Assembly (NCBI GenBank): GCA_030591795.1
Contig: JAUVAJ010000155.1
Location: 1 to 5,210, forward strand
Length of the DNA: 5,210 nucleotides
Direction of reading: 5' to 3'
DNA from: Desulfuromonadales bacterium
GTDB lineage: Bacteria > Desulfobacterota > Desulfuromonadia > Desulfuromonadales > UBA2294
This document shows positions 1 through 5,210 of the stretch, piece after piece. The number at the start of each line of letters is the position of its first letter. Positions within the stretch are counted from its first letter, which is position 1. The notes beneath the pieces are model-generated. The model saw only the letters and a list, made by a program, of their open reading frames with translations. It searched no databases and was not told the DNA's origin. The position numbers and the translations under genes are program-made.

Positions 1-246
1 CAAGCTGCTCGCCTCGGCTATTCTTCACTCGGCAACAGCTGGCGTTCACTGGCCGCTCTGAGCGGTAATCTGCTGTTGCGTACCTTGCACCGCTCCCGGC
101 AATTGCACCGGGCATTGTTGGCCCGTGGCTATGCTGATGAACTAATTTATCTGGAAGAGCAGTATGTATGGTCGCCGCGGAATCTGATTTATGGCGGGAG
201 TATCGGACTGCTGGCTCTGACTCTAGCTTTTTGTCTGCCGGGATGA
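1..246 (+). CDS. cbiQ: CbiQ-type ECF transporter transmembrane (T) component, C-terminal fragment
   Basis: This is the last 81 codons of a gene that begins upstream of the window, read in frame 1 to the TGA at 244-246. CbiQ is the integral-membrane coupling protein of group I energy-coupling-factor importers for cobalt or nickel. It transmits ATP hydrolysis by CbiO to the substrate-binding protein CbiM/NikM. The visible part has a basic cytoplasmic stretch, RSRQLHRALLARGYAD (fragment residues 31-46), containing the Ala-Arg-Gly coupling motif typical of the C-terminal half of T components. A final hydrophobic segment follows (about residues 61-79) and the protein ends in LPG. The next gene is CbiO, only 7 bases downstream, which is the normal order of these operons and strongly supports the call. 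Whether the metal is cobalt or nickel cannot be told from this piece. Confidence 0.85.
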   Translation, partial: QAARLGYSSLGNSWRSLAALSGNLLLRTLHRSRQLHRALLARGYADELIYLEEQYVWSPRNLIYGGSIGLLALTLAFCLPG

Positions 247-253
247 TCTGTTG

Positions 254-1102
254 ATGGATATGATTTTAGCTACAAGTGCAGTTGACTACAGCTACCCCGG
301 TGGCGAGCAGGCGTTGAACAGGATTTCAGTCGGTTTTGCTAAAGGTCGGCGCACAGCTGTGCTGGGTCGTAACGGTTCCGGTAAATCTACCCTTTTTTCG
401 CTGCTCAACGGTATTCAGAAACCGCAACGTGGTGAGGTTTTGTTTCAGGGCGAACCGCTAAGCTACACTCGGCGTTACCTGAAGCGGCTACGGAGCAGGA
501 TCGGGGTGGTTTTTCAGGAGCCGGACAGTCAGCTATTCTCGGCAAGCATCCGTGAAGATATCTCTTTTGGACCGATGAATCTTGGTCTGGAAAAATCTGA
601 AGTGCTGCAGCGGGTCGATGCGGCGATGGCTGCTGTCGGCTTGAGCGAACTGGCAGGCCGTCCGGTCCATGCCCTGTCGCACGGTGAAAAGAAGCGGGTC
701 TGTATCGCCGGGGTGCTGGCTATGCAACCGGAGGTTCTGGTGCTCGATGAACCGACTGCCGGACTCGATCCGGCCATGACCAGAGAATTGACAGCTCTAC
801 TCGATCAATTACACCGACAAGGGTTGACGCTGATCCTGGCGACGCATGATGTCGATTTTGCCTACGCCTGGGCGGATGATATCTGCATCCTTGACCAGGG
901 TGCGGTTGCTTTTCAGGGGAGTGTGGATGAGTTTTCGACCGTTTTGCCAAGGTTGCCGGAGCTGGGTCTGGAGTGTCCCTGGGTGGTCGAAATGTATGCC
1001 CGGTTGCTGGATAAAAGGCTTGTCGAAGCGGTAGCTGTTCCGCCACGGACAAAATCGGCGTTGCTTGAACTTCTGGGAGAAGATGATAGCCTGACATATT
1101 AA
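254..1102 (+). CDS. cbiO: CbiO-type ECF transporter ATP-binding protein (cobalt/nickel uptake)
   Basis: This is the cytoplasmic ATPase that powers group I ECF uptake of cobalt or nickel together with CbiQ. All ABC ATPase motifs are intact. Numbered from ATG 254 (282 aa), they are Walker A GRNGSGKST (38-46), Q-loop FQEPDSQLF (87-95, the form typical of CbiO), signature LSHGEKKRV (141-149), Walker B LVLDEPTAGLD (162-172) with catalytic Glu166, and the switch histidine in ATHD (His198). The signature has His where most CbiO proteins have Gly (LSGGQ/LSHGE types both occur). The length is normal, with the usual C-terminal tail of about 70 residues after the H-loop. The start is uncertain by one codon: TTG 251 immediately precedes ATG 254. 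A weak GGGA at 240-243 lies 7 bases from TTG and 10 from ATG, and ATG is chosen as the stronger codon. The gene is almost certainly cotranscribed and translationally coupled with cbiQ. No terminator follows it. Confidence 0.93.
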   Translation: MDMILATSAVDYSYPGGEQALNRISVGFAKGRRTAVLGRNGSGKSTLFSLLNGIQKPQRGEVLFQGEPLSYTRRYLKRLRSRIGVVFQEPDSQLFSASIREDISFGPMNLGLEKSEVLQRVDAAMAAVGLSELAGRPVHALSHGEKKRVCIAGVLAMQPEVLVLDEPTAGLDPAMTRELTALLDQLHRQGLTLILATHDVDFAYAWADDICILDQGAVAFQGSVDEFSTVLPRLPELGLECPWVVEMYARLLDKRLVEAVAVPPRTKSALLELLGEDDSLTY

Positions 1103-1136
1103 TATTGATGTGTAGTCGGATTGTTTTAAAAAAATT

Positions 1137-1142
1137 TATAAT
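1137..1142 (+). promoter_or_regulatory. Candidate -10 box upstream of the porin gene
   Basis: A perfect TATAAT lies in an AT-rich stretch between cbiO and the porin gene. Transcription would start near 1149 and leave a leader of about 25 bases that still contains the Shine-Dalgarno sequence. No good -35 hexamer is present at 16-18 bases upstream, so a sigma-70 promoter is only plausible. The box may allow porin expression independent of the cbi operon, although the lack of a terminator after cbiO also allows read-through. Confidence 0.35.
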
Positions 1143-1157
1143 TATGCAATTAGATCG

Positions 1158-1164
1158 AAAGGAG
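1158..1164 (+). promoter_or_regulatory. Strong ribosome binding site that sets the porin start
   Basis: AAAGGAG lies 8 bases before ATG 1173 and 5 bases before the overlapping GTG 1170. The spacing favours ATG 1173. It also makes the in-frame ATG at 1185 unlikely as the main start. Confidence 0.7.
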
Positions 1165-1172
1165 ATGGTGTG

Positions 1173-2360
1173 ATGATTTGCTCGATGATTTGTAAGAGAG
1201 CGCTCTGGAAGGTTGTAGTTGTTGTTTCTCTTTGGTTGATATTTACAGCTCCGGTTCTGGCTGAAGATGCGGACTTGCAGCAGCAGCTTGAGGCGTTGCA
1301 GCAGCGCGTTGAGCTGCTTGAAACGGAACAGTCACCGGGTACTATTGATCGTCGAGTCACCCTTGCCGGCCTGCTGTCTGCGGCTTATCAATATCAGATT
1401 GTTGATCCATCGGACAATAACCCCAATGGAAATTTGCTTTTTCAGCCCGAGGTCGGCATCGCCCTGTCGGAGAGAGATGAGCTGTTTTTCAAATTCGGGT
1501 TTGCCGCTGGCAACGGCTTGAACCCGGCACCGTTTAACCTGACCGCGTGGGCAGCGTTGAAGGAGGATGATGTCAAAGATATCAATGGTCGTAATCGTGA
1601 TTACCTGCTGACGGCCTGGTATGCTCATACCTTTTCTTTTAGTGGCGAGAAGTCTTTACAGTTGACAGGTGGTATTATCGACTCTACCGATTACCTCGAT
1701 AACAATGCTTATTCCAACGATGAACATACTCAGTTTATGAACTCAACGCTGGTCAATGCACAGAATTCGTTTTTGCCGTCATTCGACCTGGGTGGTGTTG
1801 CCTTCCTTGAATTGGATCGACTTGAGCTTACAGCCGTCGCAATGAATATAGGTGAATGCTCACCAGGCAACAGCTGCAATTATTTTGGAACTGAACTGCA
1901 ATATAACCTGGAGACATCTTTGGGAGACGGAAGCTACCGGATCATATTGAGCCGGACCTCAGAGGCTTTTCCCGACCCGGCTGGCTTGAACAAAGAAGCC
2001 CGTTCTATGGTTACATTCTCGTTCGATCAGGAGTTGGGCGAGGTCTTTGGTGTCTGGACAAGATTCGGTTTTGAGGACGACAAGCCTGCGATCGACTATG
2101 CACAATTACTTTCTGGCGGGGTCGATATTAGTGGCAGCCTCTGGGGACGACAGCAGGACAATATAGGCATCGGCTACGCTTTTGTGAACGGTGGTAACCT
2201 CGACATCGAATCCAGTCAGGTAGTTGAAGCATACAGCCGATTTCTCTTGAATGAGTTTTTTGCTCTGACGCTGGATGTACAGTATATGCAGGATGAAAAT
2301 AGCACTGCGAATGATTCCTCCGGATATGTGTTCGGAGTGCGGGGTGTCGCTACATTCTAA
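1173..2360 (+). CDS. OprB-like outer-membrane porin (carbohydrate-porin family) with N-terminal coiled-coil
   Basis: This is a predicted outer-membrane diffusion channel of 395 aa from ATG 1173. Residues 1-30 form a signal peptide: a basic start, a Val/Leu-rich core, and cleavage after VLA before EDAD. A short Leu/Gln/Glu heptad stretch follows at residues 35-53 and would form a periplasmic coiled-coil. The rest looks like an even beta-barrel with alternating aromatic and polar residues, ending in Phe395 as outer-membrane proteins do. OprB-like signatures are GGIIDSTDYLDNNAYSNDE (166-184), followed by TQFMNSTLVN. A later block has the pattern Arg-Phe-Gly, then GGVDISGSLWGRQQDNIGIG at 315-334. 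Family members include glucose-inducible sugar porins, but the substrate cannot be read from sequence and many homologues are uncharacterised. Cys229 and Cys235 could form a disulfide within one loop. The gene lies 70 bases after cbiO, so a role in metal entry is possible but unproven. Confidence 0.8.
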   Translation: MICSMICKRALWKVVVVVSLWLIFTAPVLAEDADLQQQLEALQQRVELLETEQSPGTIDRRVTLAGLLSAAYQYQIVDPSDNNPNGNLLFQPEVGIALSERDELFFKFGFAAGNGLNPAPFNLTAWAALKEDDVKDINGRNRDYLLTAWYAHTFSFSGEKSLQLTGGIIDSTDYLDNNAYSNDEHTQFMNSTLVNAQNSFLPSFDLGGVAFLELDRLELTAVAMNIGECSPGNSCNYFGTELQYNLETSLGDGSYRIILSRTSEAFPDPAGLNKEARSMVTFSFDQELGEVFGVWTRFGFEDDKPAIDYAQLLSGGVDISGSLWGRQQDNIGIGYAFVNGGNLDIESSQVVEAYSRFLLNEFFALTLDVQYMQDENSTANDSSGYVFGVRGVATF

Positions 2361-2374
2361 GCACAACCAGAACC

Positions 2375-2400
2375 CAGATTAAGCAAAGCTGTTTAGTCTG
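2375..2400 (+). other. Imperfect intergenic hairpin between the two barrel genes
   Basis: CAGATTAAGC (2375-2384) can pair with GCT (2388-2390) and TAGTCTG (2394-2400) around an AAA loop, with a three-base bulge and one G-T pair. No T-run follows, so it is not a convincing intrinsic terminator. It could slow 3' decay of the porin message or have no function. Confidence 0.25.
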
Positions 2401-2401
2401 A

Positions 2402-2407
2402 TAGAAT
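2402..2407 (+). promoter_or_regulatory. Weak candidate -10 box upstream of the Omp85-like gene
   Basis: TAGAAT matches the -10 consensus at five of six positions. The hexamer 17 bases upstream, TTAAGC at 2379-2384, matches a -35 poorly and overlaps the hairpin. The site is recorded because it is the best promoter-like sequence in this 59-base gap and because it would place the start of transcription upstream of ATG 2420. Confidence 0.18.
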
Positions 2408-2456
2408 AGTATCTGAAAAATGAAAACAGATGAGCTTCAGTCTGACCAGCCAGATC

Positions 2457-2460
2457 GGAG
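2457..2460 (+). promoter_or_regulatory. Ribosome binding site favouring the ATG at 2468
   Basis: GGAG lies 7 bases before ATG 2468. The earlier in-frame ATG at 2420 is preceded by ATCTGAAAA, which has no Shine-Dalgarno match. This is the main reason for annotating the shorter start of the Omp85-like gene. Confidence 0.5.
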
Positions 2461-2467
2461 AACAGGT

Positions 2468-3856
2468 ATGGGGCTAATTACTTTAGATACGCATGTGCGG
2501 ACCTGCTTCAAAAGGGCGGGTCTGCCGTGGTTGTTCGTTGCCAGATTTTGGCAAATTAAACCACTGCTTGTTTTGTTGGCAGCGGTTGTGATGCTGTTTG
2601 GTTATCAATCTCTGGCCTCAGCAGAAAACAGCAAGACCCCCTATCTGGTTCGTGATATTACAGAAGATCCTGAAAAAAAACTGACCGGCCTCGTCCTCCC
2701 TTTTGCCTTTTACTCAGAAACCTTTGAATTCACAGTCGGAGTCGGTGGCGGCGCAACCGGCTTTCAGGAAGGGCAGATGGGGCTCTACGGCGCTGGCCTC
2801 TATTCTGCCAACGGTACAGCGGCTTTCTACTTCGCTGGAAATGACATCCGGATCCCCTTTACGCGGCGTTTGTTCCTCGATCCATACATGTCTTATGGCT
2901 GGTTCGCTCAGCAGCGGGCCTACTTTGACGGCAATCCGGACTTTCCTAATGAACAGGCTGGTTCCAACGACTCAAGTGCCGAAAACTATCTAACCGAAGC
3001 CGGTAACAACAACATCATAGAGCTCAGGTTCAAGTATGTCTTGCCGATTGGCCAGGCACGTGAGTCAGCGGTGCAGTCCTACATCCTTGATCAGGGGCTT
3101 ATCCTGGATGGCGCTTCCGGTGGCGGTGGCTGGAACCCGTTGACCAGTGGTGTTACTTACCTGCAGGTTAAACCATTCTACCGATATCGCACCTTTGAGT
3201 TTACCAACGAAGTTTTGCGCGGGAGTACCAGCGGGCTGGAGATCGGCCTACATTACGATAACCGCGACTTTCCGCTTAACCCCACAGCCGGCAGCAAGAT
3301 GCACCTGACTTATGGTAGTGATTTCGGCAGGCTAAACGGCTGGTCGGTGCTGAGTGGCAAGGTGAGCAAGTATGTCTCCTTGGGTAAATCGAAGATGTTT
3401 CGCCAGCGGGTTCTTGCCCTCGATTTGTGGTTGGCTGATAACGTTAACCGTAAAGCTACGGTGACTCCGGGTGGTGTAGATTATGATAATCGAGCCATTC
3501 CATCATATGGTCCAGCTCTCGGTGGTCTGTATCGGATGCGCGCCTACCCGCAATATCGTTTCCATGACAAGGTCGCCATATATTATGGCGCAGAATATCG
3601 GGTGATGCCCAAATGGCGACCGTTGAAAGATGTCTCCTGGCTGCAATTTCTGGATGTTGACTGGTGGCAGCTGGTCGGGATTGCTGAACTCGGTCGCGTC
3701 GATAACAACTGGTCTGCTGAAACCTTATATAATGATCTGCACTGGAGTGTCGGTGGCGGATTGCGGTTGATGTCCCGCAAGGTGGTCGTTCGCCTCGATG
3801 CGGCTTTTTCGGAAGAAGGCGGGACGATGTGGGCTATGGCCGGGCACGCATTCTGA
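2468..3856 (+). CDS. POTRA-less Omp85/BamA-TamA-like outer-membrane barrel (surface antigen D15 fold)
   Basis: This is a predicted 16-strand Omp85-superfamily barrel of 462 aa, without the periplasmic POTRA domains found in BamA and TamA. The hydrophobic core PLLVLLAAVVMLFGYQSLASA lies at residues 32-52, with likely cleavage after Ala52. That leaves a mature protein of about 410 residues, about the size of the barrel alone. Diagnostic features are GLHYDNRDFPLNPTAG (260-275), the conserved Omp85 strand-turn motif with Asp-x-Arg and Asn-Pro-x-x-Gly. A second is YRMRAYP (355-361), in the position of the lid-loop (V/I)RG(F/Y) motif, here with Ala for Gly. A third is the closing strand VRLDAAFSEEGG (441-452) before C-terminal Phe. 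A polar Asn/Ser-rich loop near 152-181 is probably surface-exposed. An in-frame ATG at 2420 would add 16 polar residues but has no ribosome binding site. Function is unknown: members without POTRA domains exist but are poorly characterised. The downstream AsmA-like gene may be a partner. Confidence 0.78.
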   Translation: MGLITLDTHVRTCFKRAGLPWLFVARFWQIKPLLVLLAAVVMLFGYQSLASAENSKTPYLVRDITEDPEKKLTGLVLPFAFYSETFEFTVGVGGGATGFQEGQMGLYGAGLYSANGTAAFYFAGNDIRIPFTRRLFLDPYMSYGWFAQQRAYFDGNPDFPNEQAGSNDSSAENYLTEAGNNNIIELRFKYVLPIGQARESAVQSYILDQGLILDGASGGGGWNPLTSGVTYLQVKPFYRYRTFEFTNEVLRGSTSGLEIGLHYDNRDFPLNPTAGSKMHLTYGSDFGRLNGWSVLSGKVSKYVSLGKSKMFRQRVLALDLWLADNVNRKATVTPGGVDYDNRAIPSYGPALGGLYRMRAYPQYRFHDKVAIYYGAEYRVMPKWRPLKDVSWLQFLDVDWWQLVGIAELGRVDNNWSAETLYNDLHWSVGGGLRLMSRKVVVRLDAAFSEEGGTMWAMAGHAF

Positions 3857-3891
3857 TAAATTTGGGTCATAGATGTGCCGCTGGTGCGATA

Positions 3892-3900
3892 TGTTATATT
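3892..3900 (+). promoter_or_regulatory. Candidate extended -10 promoter for the AsmA-like gene
   Basis: TGTTATATT fits the extended -10 pattern TGn-TATAAT with one mismatch, and a second -10-like TATAAA overlaps it at 3900-3905. The -35 region is weak, which extended -10 promoters tolerate. The 5' leader would be about 45 bases. GCTGGT (3880-3885) and ACCAGC (3907-3912) form an inverted repeat that brackets the box, which could be an operator or chance. Confidence 0.35.
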
Positions 3901-3951
3901 ATAAAGACCAGCTGAAACAAAACTGTTTTCTCGTAAGAAGTTAGGAGTACC

Positions 3952-4743
3952 ATGAAAAAAATAATTCTCGGGGCGATTCTGATCCTGTTTGTAACCATTG
4001 GTTTTGGCGTCTACTACGTACTGTCCAACCTGGATAATATCGTCAAGGCGGCGATCGAAACCTACGGTTCAGAGGCGACGCAGACGGCGGTTCGGGTGGA
4101 TAGCGTTAAGCTCGGCCTGCAGGATGGTTCCGGCGCGATCTACGGGCTGACGGTCAGTAACCCAAAAGGGTATGCCGCGCCGCAAGTGTTTTCCCTCGGT
4201 GAGATTTCAACCCAGGTCGATCTTAAATCGTTGTCTGAAGAAGTGATTGTTATCGAGCACATAACCGTAAAGGCACCGGAGGTTTTTTATGAGCTGAACA
4301 GTGCTGGCAAGTCCAACCTGGATGAGCTTAAACAGAATATTTCATCTGGTGCATCGGGTTCATCCGGGTCTTCAGCCAACCAGGGCAGTGGGTCGGAGCC
4401 AAAGTTGATTATTCGCAAGTTCTTGTTTGCTGAAGGAAATATTCACGCCAAGGTGGTGCCGCTGAATAAGAATTACGAGCTGAAGCTGCCGAAGATCGAG
4501 ATGAGTAATCTCGGTGGTAAAAACGGAGCAACTCCGACTCAGATCGCTAACCAGATACTAAAAATATTGACCGACCGGGCAATGGTAGAAATCCAGAAAA
4601 AGGGACTCGACCAATACCGGGACAAACTTGAAGGTGAGGTCGATAAACGGCTGGAAGCCGAACAACAGAAGCTGAATGAGAAGATTGGCGACCAGGTTGG
4701 CAACGAAGTTGGCGATAAGTTGAAGGGTGTGCTCAAATACTGA
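3952..4743 (+). CDS. AsmA/DUF748-like membrane-anchored periplasmic protein
   Basis: This protein of 263 aa has one N-terminal membrane segment (residues 4-24, after MKK). It probably stays as an uncleaved anchor, with the rest in the periplasm. Residues 25-115 follow the pattern of the N-terminal domain of AsmA-type proteins: a helix after the anchor, a VDSVKLGL strand, GLTVSNPKGYAAP with the Asn-Pro-x-Gly-Tyr/Phe turn, a VDLKSL strand, then IEHITVKAPEVFYEL. A Ser/Gly linker (131-148) leads to a second beta-rich piece (150-187). The C-terminal part (about 195-263) is a charged, probably coiled-coil amphipathic helix. AsmA-family proteins (TamB, YhdP, YdbH, AsmA) are linked to lipid transport and outer-membrane assembly, but this one is far shorter and lacks the long repeated groove. 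The ribosome binding site AGGAG (3943-3947) is 4 bases from ATG. The gene follows the Omp85-like gene by 95 bases. Family assignment is moderately sure and the role is unknown. Confidence 0.62.
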   Translation: MKKIILGAILILFVTIGFGVYYVLSNLDNIVKAAIETYGSEATQTAVRVDSVKLGLQDGSGAIYGLTVSNPKGYAAPQVFSLGEISTQVDLKSLSEEVIVIEHITVKAPEVFYELNSAGKSNLDELKQNISSGASGSSGSSANQGSGSEPKLIIRKFLFAEGNIHAKVVPLNKNYELKLPKIEMSNLGGKNGATPTQIANQILKILTDRAMVEIQKKGLDQYRDKLEGEVDKRLEAEQQKLNEKIGDQVGNEVGDKLKGVLKY

Positions 4744-4773
4744 ACGGCGTCGAATGGAAAGAAACTATATTAT

Positions 4774-4892
4774 TGTCATTTCGAACGCTAGAGAGAAATC
4801 TGGGATTTAGTCTCTATGCTGAGATAATCAGACTTAGATCCCTCCCGGCTTGTGCGCCATAGCCTTGGCGGAGGCGTATGGTCGAGATGACA
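4774..4892. repeat. Palindromic repeat element (MITE/REP-like), about 119 bases
   Basis: The ends TGTCATTTCGA (4774-4784) and TCGAGATGACA (4882-4892) are inverted repeats matching at ten of eleven positions, and the odd pair is a G-T. Inside are further stems. AAATC/GATTT (4796-4800 and 4804-4808) is extended by AGAG/CTCT. AGTCT/AGACT lies at 4809-4813 and 4830-4834, and CCTCC/GGAGG at 4841-4845 and 4870-4874. The last competes with CGCCA/TGGCG (4855-4859 and 4866-4870). Elements that start GTCATTTCGA, run through GAGAAATCT and AGATCCCTCC, and end TCGAGATGACA are familiar as dispersed intergenic palindromes in many bacterial genomes. This copy encodes nothing. No target-site duplication is obvious. 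That it is multicopy here is inferred, since only one copy is in view. Confidence 0.55.
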
Positions 4893-4927
4893 GGGCGGGT
4901 CTTGTGGTTAGAAAATAATATTAGTGC

Positions 4928-4965
4928 AAAGGCCGGGGGGTTAAATCCTCCGGCCTTTTTCTTTT
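4928..4965 (+). terminator. Rho-independent terminator ending the AsmA-like transcript
   Basis: A 13-pair stem, AAAGGCCGGGGGG (4928-4940) against TCCTCCGGCCTTT (4946-4958), closes a TTAAA loop with two G-T pairs. It is followed by a tract of T with a single C (4956-4965). It is oriented to stop + strand transcription about 185 bases after the AsmA-like gene, so that message carries the palindromic element in its 3' UTR. On the - strand the hairpin has only three T residues after it, so it would be a weak terminator for the converging gene. Confidence 0.9.
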
Positions 4966-4974
4966 GTGGCGTAA

Positions 4975-5210
4975 TCAGTGATCCTGGAAGCCGAGGACAA
5001 CCAGTACGCAGGTGCCGTCAGCAAATACATTCAGGCCGTTTTTCAGGCCATTTTCGATTGCTGCCGCGCTCTCGGCGCCCGGCTGCATCCAGATATTTTC
5101 GATCCCCTTGGCGATCGCCGCTTCAACCACCTGTTCGGTGATCTTGGGTGGCGTGATCACCGAGATGCTCTTGACGTTGTCCGGCAGGTCGCTGACCGAG
5201 CCGACACAGG
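4975..5210 (-). CDS. CoA-binding domain protein (YccU/CoA_binding_2 family), C-terminal part
   Basis: The reading frame is open from the right edge of the window (5210) to the TGA at 4977-4975, giving 77 full codons; the N-terminus is beyond the window. The translation runs CVGSVSDLPDNVKSISVITP and then PKITEQVVEAAIAKGIENIW. The motif IWMQPGAES follows, then GLNVFADGTCVLVVLG. This matches the second half of the small Rossmann-fold CoA-binding proteins (about 130-145 aa), in which the V(V/I)TPP strand-turn, the Trp-x-Gln-Pro-Gly-Ala block and a Cys in the last strand are conserved. They are cytoplasmic; CoA or a related nucleotide is thought to bind the Gly-rich N-terminal loop, which is not visible here. 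The in-frame GTG at 5160 is internal, because the homologous sequence continues upstream of it. The gene converges on the AsmA-like gene and is probably in a separate transcription unit. Confidence 0.85.
   Translation of the reverse strand, partial: CVGSVSDLPDNVKSISVITPPKITEQVVEAAIAKGIENIWMQPGAESAAAIENGLKNGLNVFADGTCVLVVLGFQDH

Noticed and set aside
720..1097. Open frame of 125 codons on the - strand inside cbiO
   Set aside because: It lies entirely antisense to an intact ATPase gene. Its Pro/His/Arg-rich composition is typical of an antisense shadow.
1096..1105. Ten-base perfect palindrome ATATTAATAT at the end of cbiO
   Set aside because: It is pure A/T, overlaps the stop codon and is easily produced by chance. 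There is no GC-rich stem, so it is not a terminator.
1103..1172. Possible metal or cobalamin riboswitch between cbiO and the porin gene
   Set aside because: The gap is too short and AT-rich, with no structured conserved core. Any riboswitch for this operon would be upstream of the window.
1332..1628. Open frame of 98 codons on the - strand inside the porin gene
   Set aside because: The + strand frame has a signal peptide, an OprB-like motif and a strong ribosome binding site; the antisense frame has none of these.
4355..4398. Low-complexity Ser/Gly codons in the AsmA-like gene as a possible tandem repeat
   Set aside because: The codons vary and no exact unit repeats. It is an ordinary flexible linker rather than a DNA repeat or phase-variation tract.
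4539..4736. Ser/Phe-rich open frame on the - strand inside the AsmA-like gene
   Set aside because: The composition is the antisense reflection of Lys/Glu-rich helix codons; there is no start signal and no family resemblance.
4878..5141. Open frame of 87 codons on the + strand
   Set aside because: It begins inside the palindromic repeat, runs through the terminator hairpin and overlaps the antisense of the well-supported CoA-binding gene. It has no ribosome binding site and no recognisable domain.

Overview
The window comes from a Gram-negative bacterium: three genes encode envelope proteins and two of these are outer-membrane beta-barrels. The mid-range base composition, the CbiQ/CbiO pair and the style of the porin fit a desulfuromonad or another deltaproteobacterial-type lineage. 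That placement is an impression from protein style, not something the sequence proves. I see no rRNA or tRNA gene, CRISPR array, transposase, phage gene or toxin-antitoxin pair.

Region 1 (1-1102, + strand) is the end of a group I ECF (energy-coupling factor) metal-uptake operon. It holds the C-terminal 81 codons of the transmembrane coupling protein CbiQ, then a complete CbiO ATPase a few bases downstream. The substrate-binding partner (CbiM or NikM type), which would tell cobalt from nickel, lies upstream of the window.

Region 2 (1103-2360, + strand) starts with a 70-base gap holding a consensus -10 box and a strong Shine-Dalgarno sequence. Next comes a complete OprB-like porin of 395 residues with a signal peptide and a short coiled-coil just after it.

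Region 3 (2361-4743, + strand) encodes a POTRA-less Omp85-type barrel (surface antigen D15 fold), then an inner-membrane-anchored periplasmic protein of AsmA/DUF748 type. An Omp85 barrel beside an AsmA-like protein recalls the TamA/TamB arrangement, in much reduced form. This is the most interesting biological idea in the window, and it is an inference from family resemblance and adjacency.

Region 4 (4744-4974) has no gene. It carries an imperfect palindromic element bounded by TGTCATTTCGA and TCGAGATGACA, which looks like a dispersed MITE or REP-like repeat, and then a strong rho-independent terminator facing +.

Region 5 (4975-5210, - strand) is the C-terminal part of a small CoA-binding (YccU-like) protein that converges on the terminator. 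Apart from the possible barrel/AsmA pairing and the palindromic element, the window looks like ordinary chromosome. I did not find a clearly new defence or mobile system.
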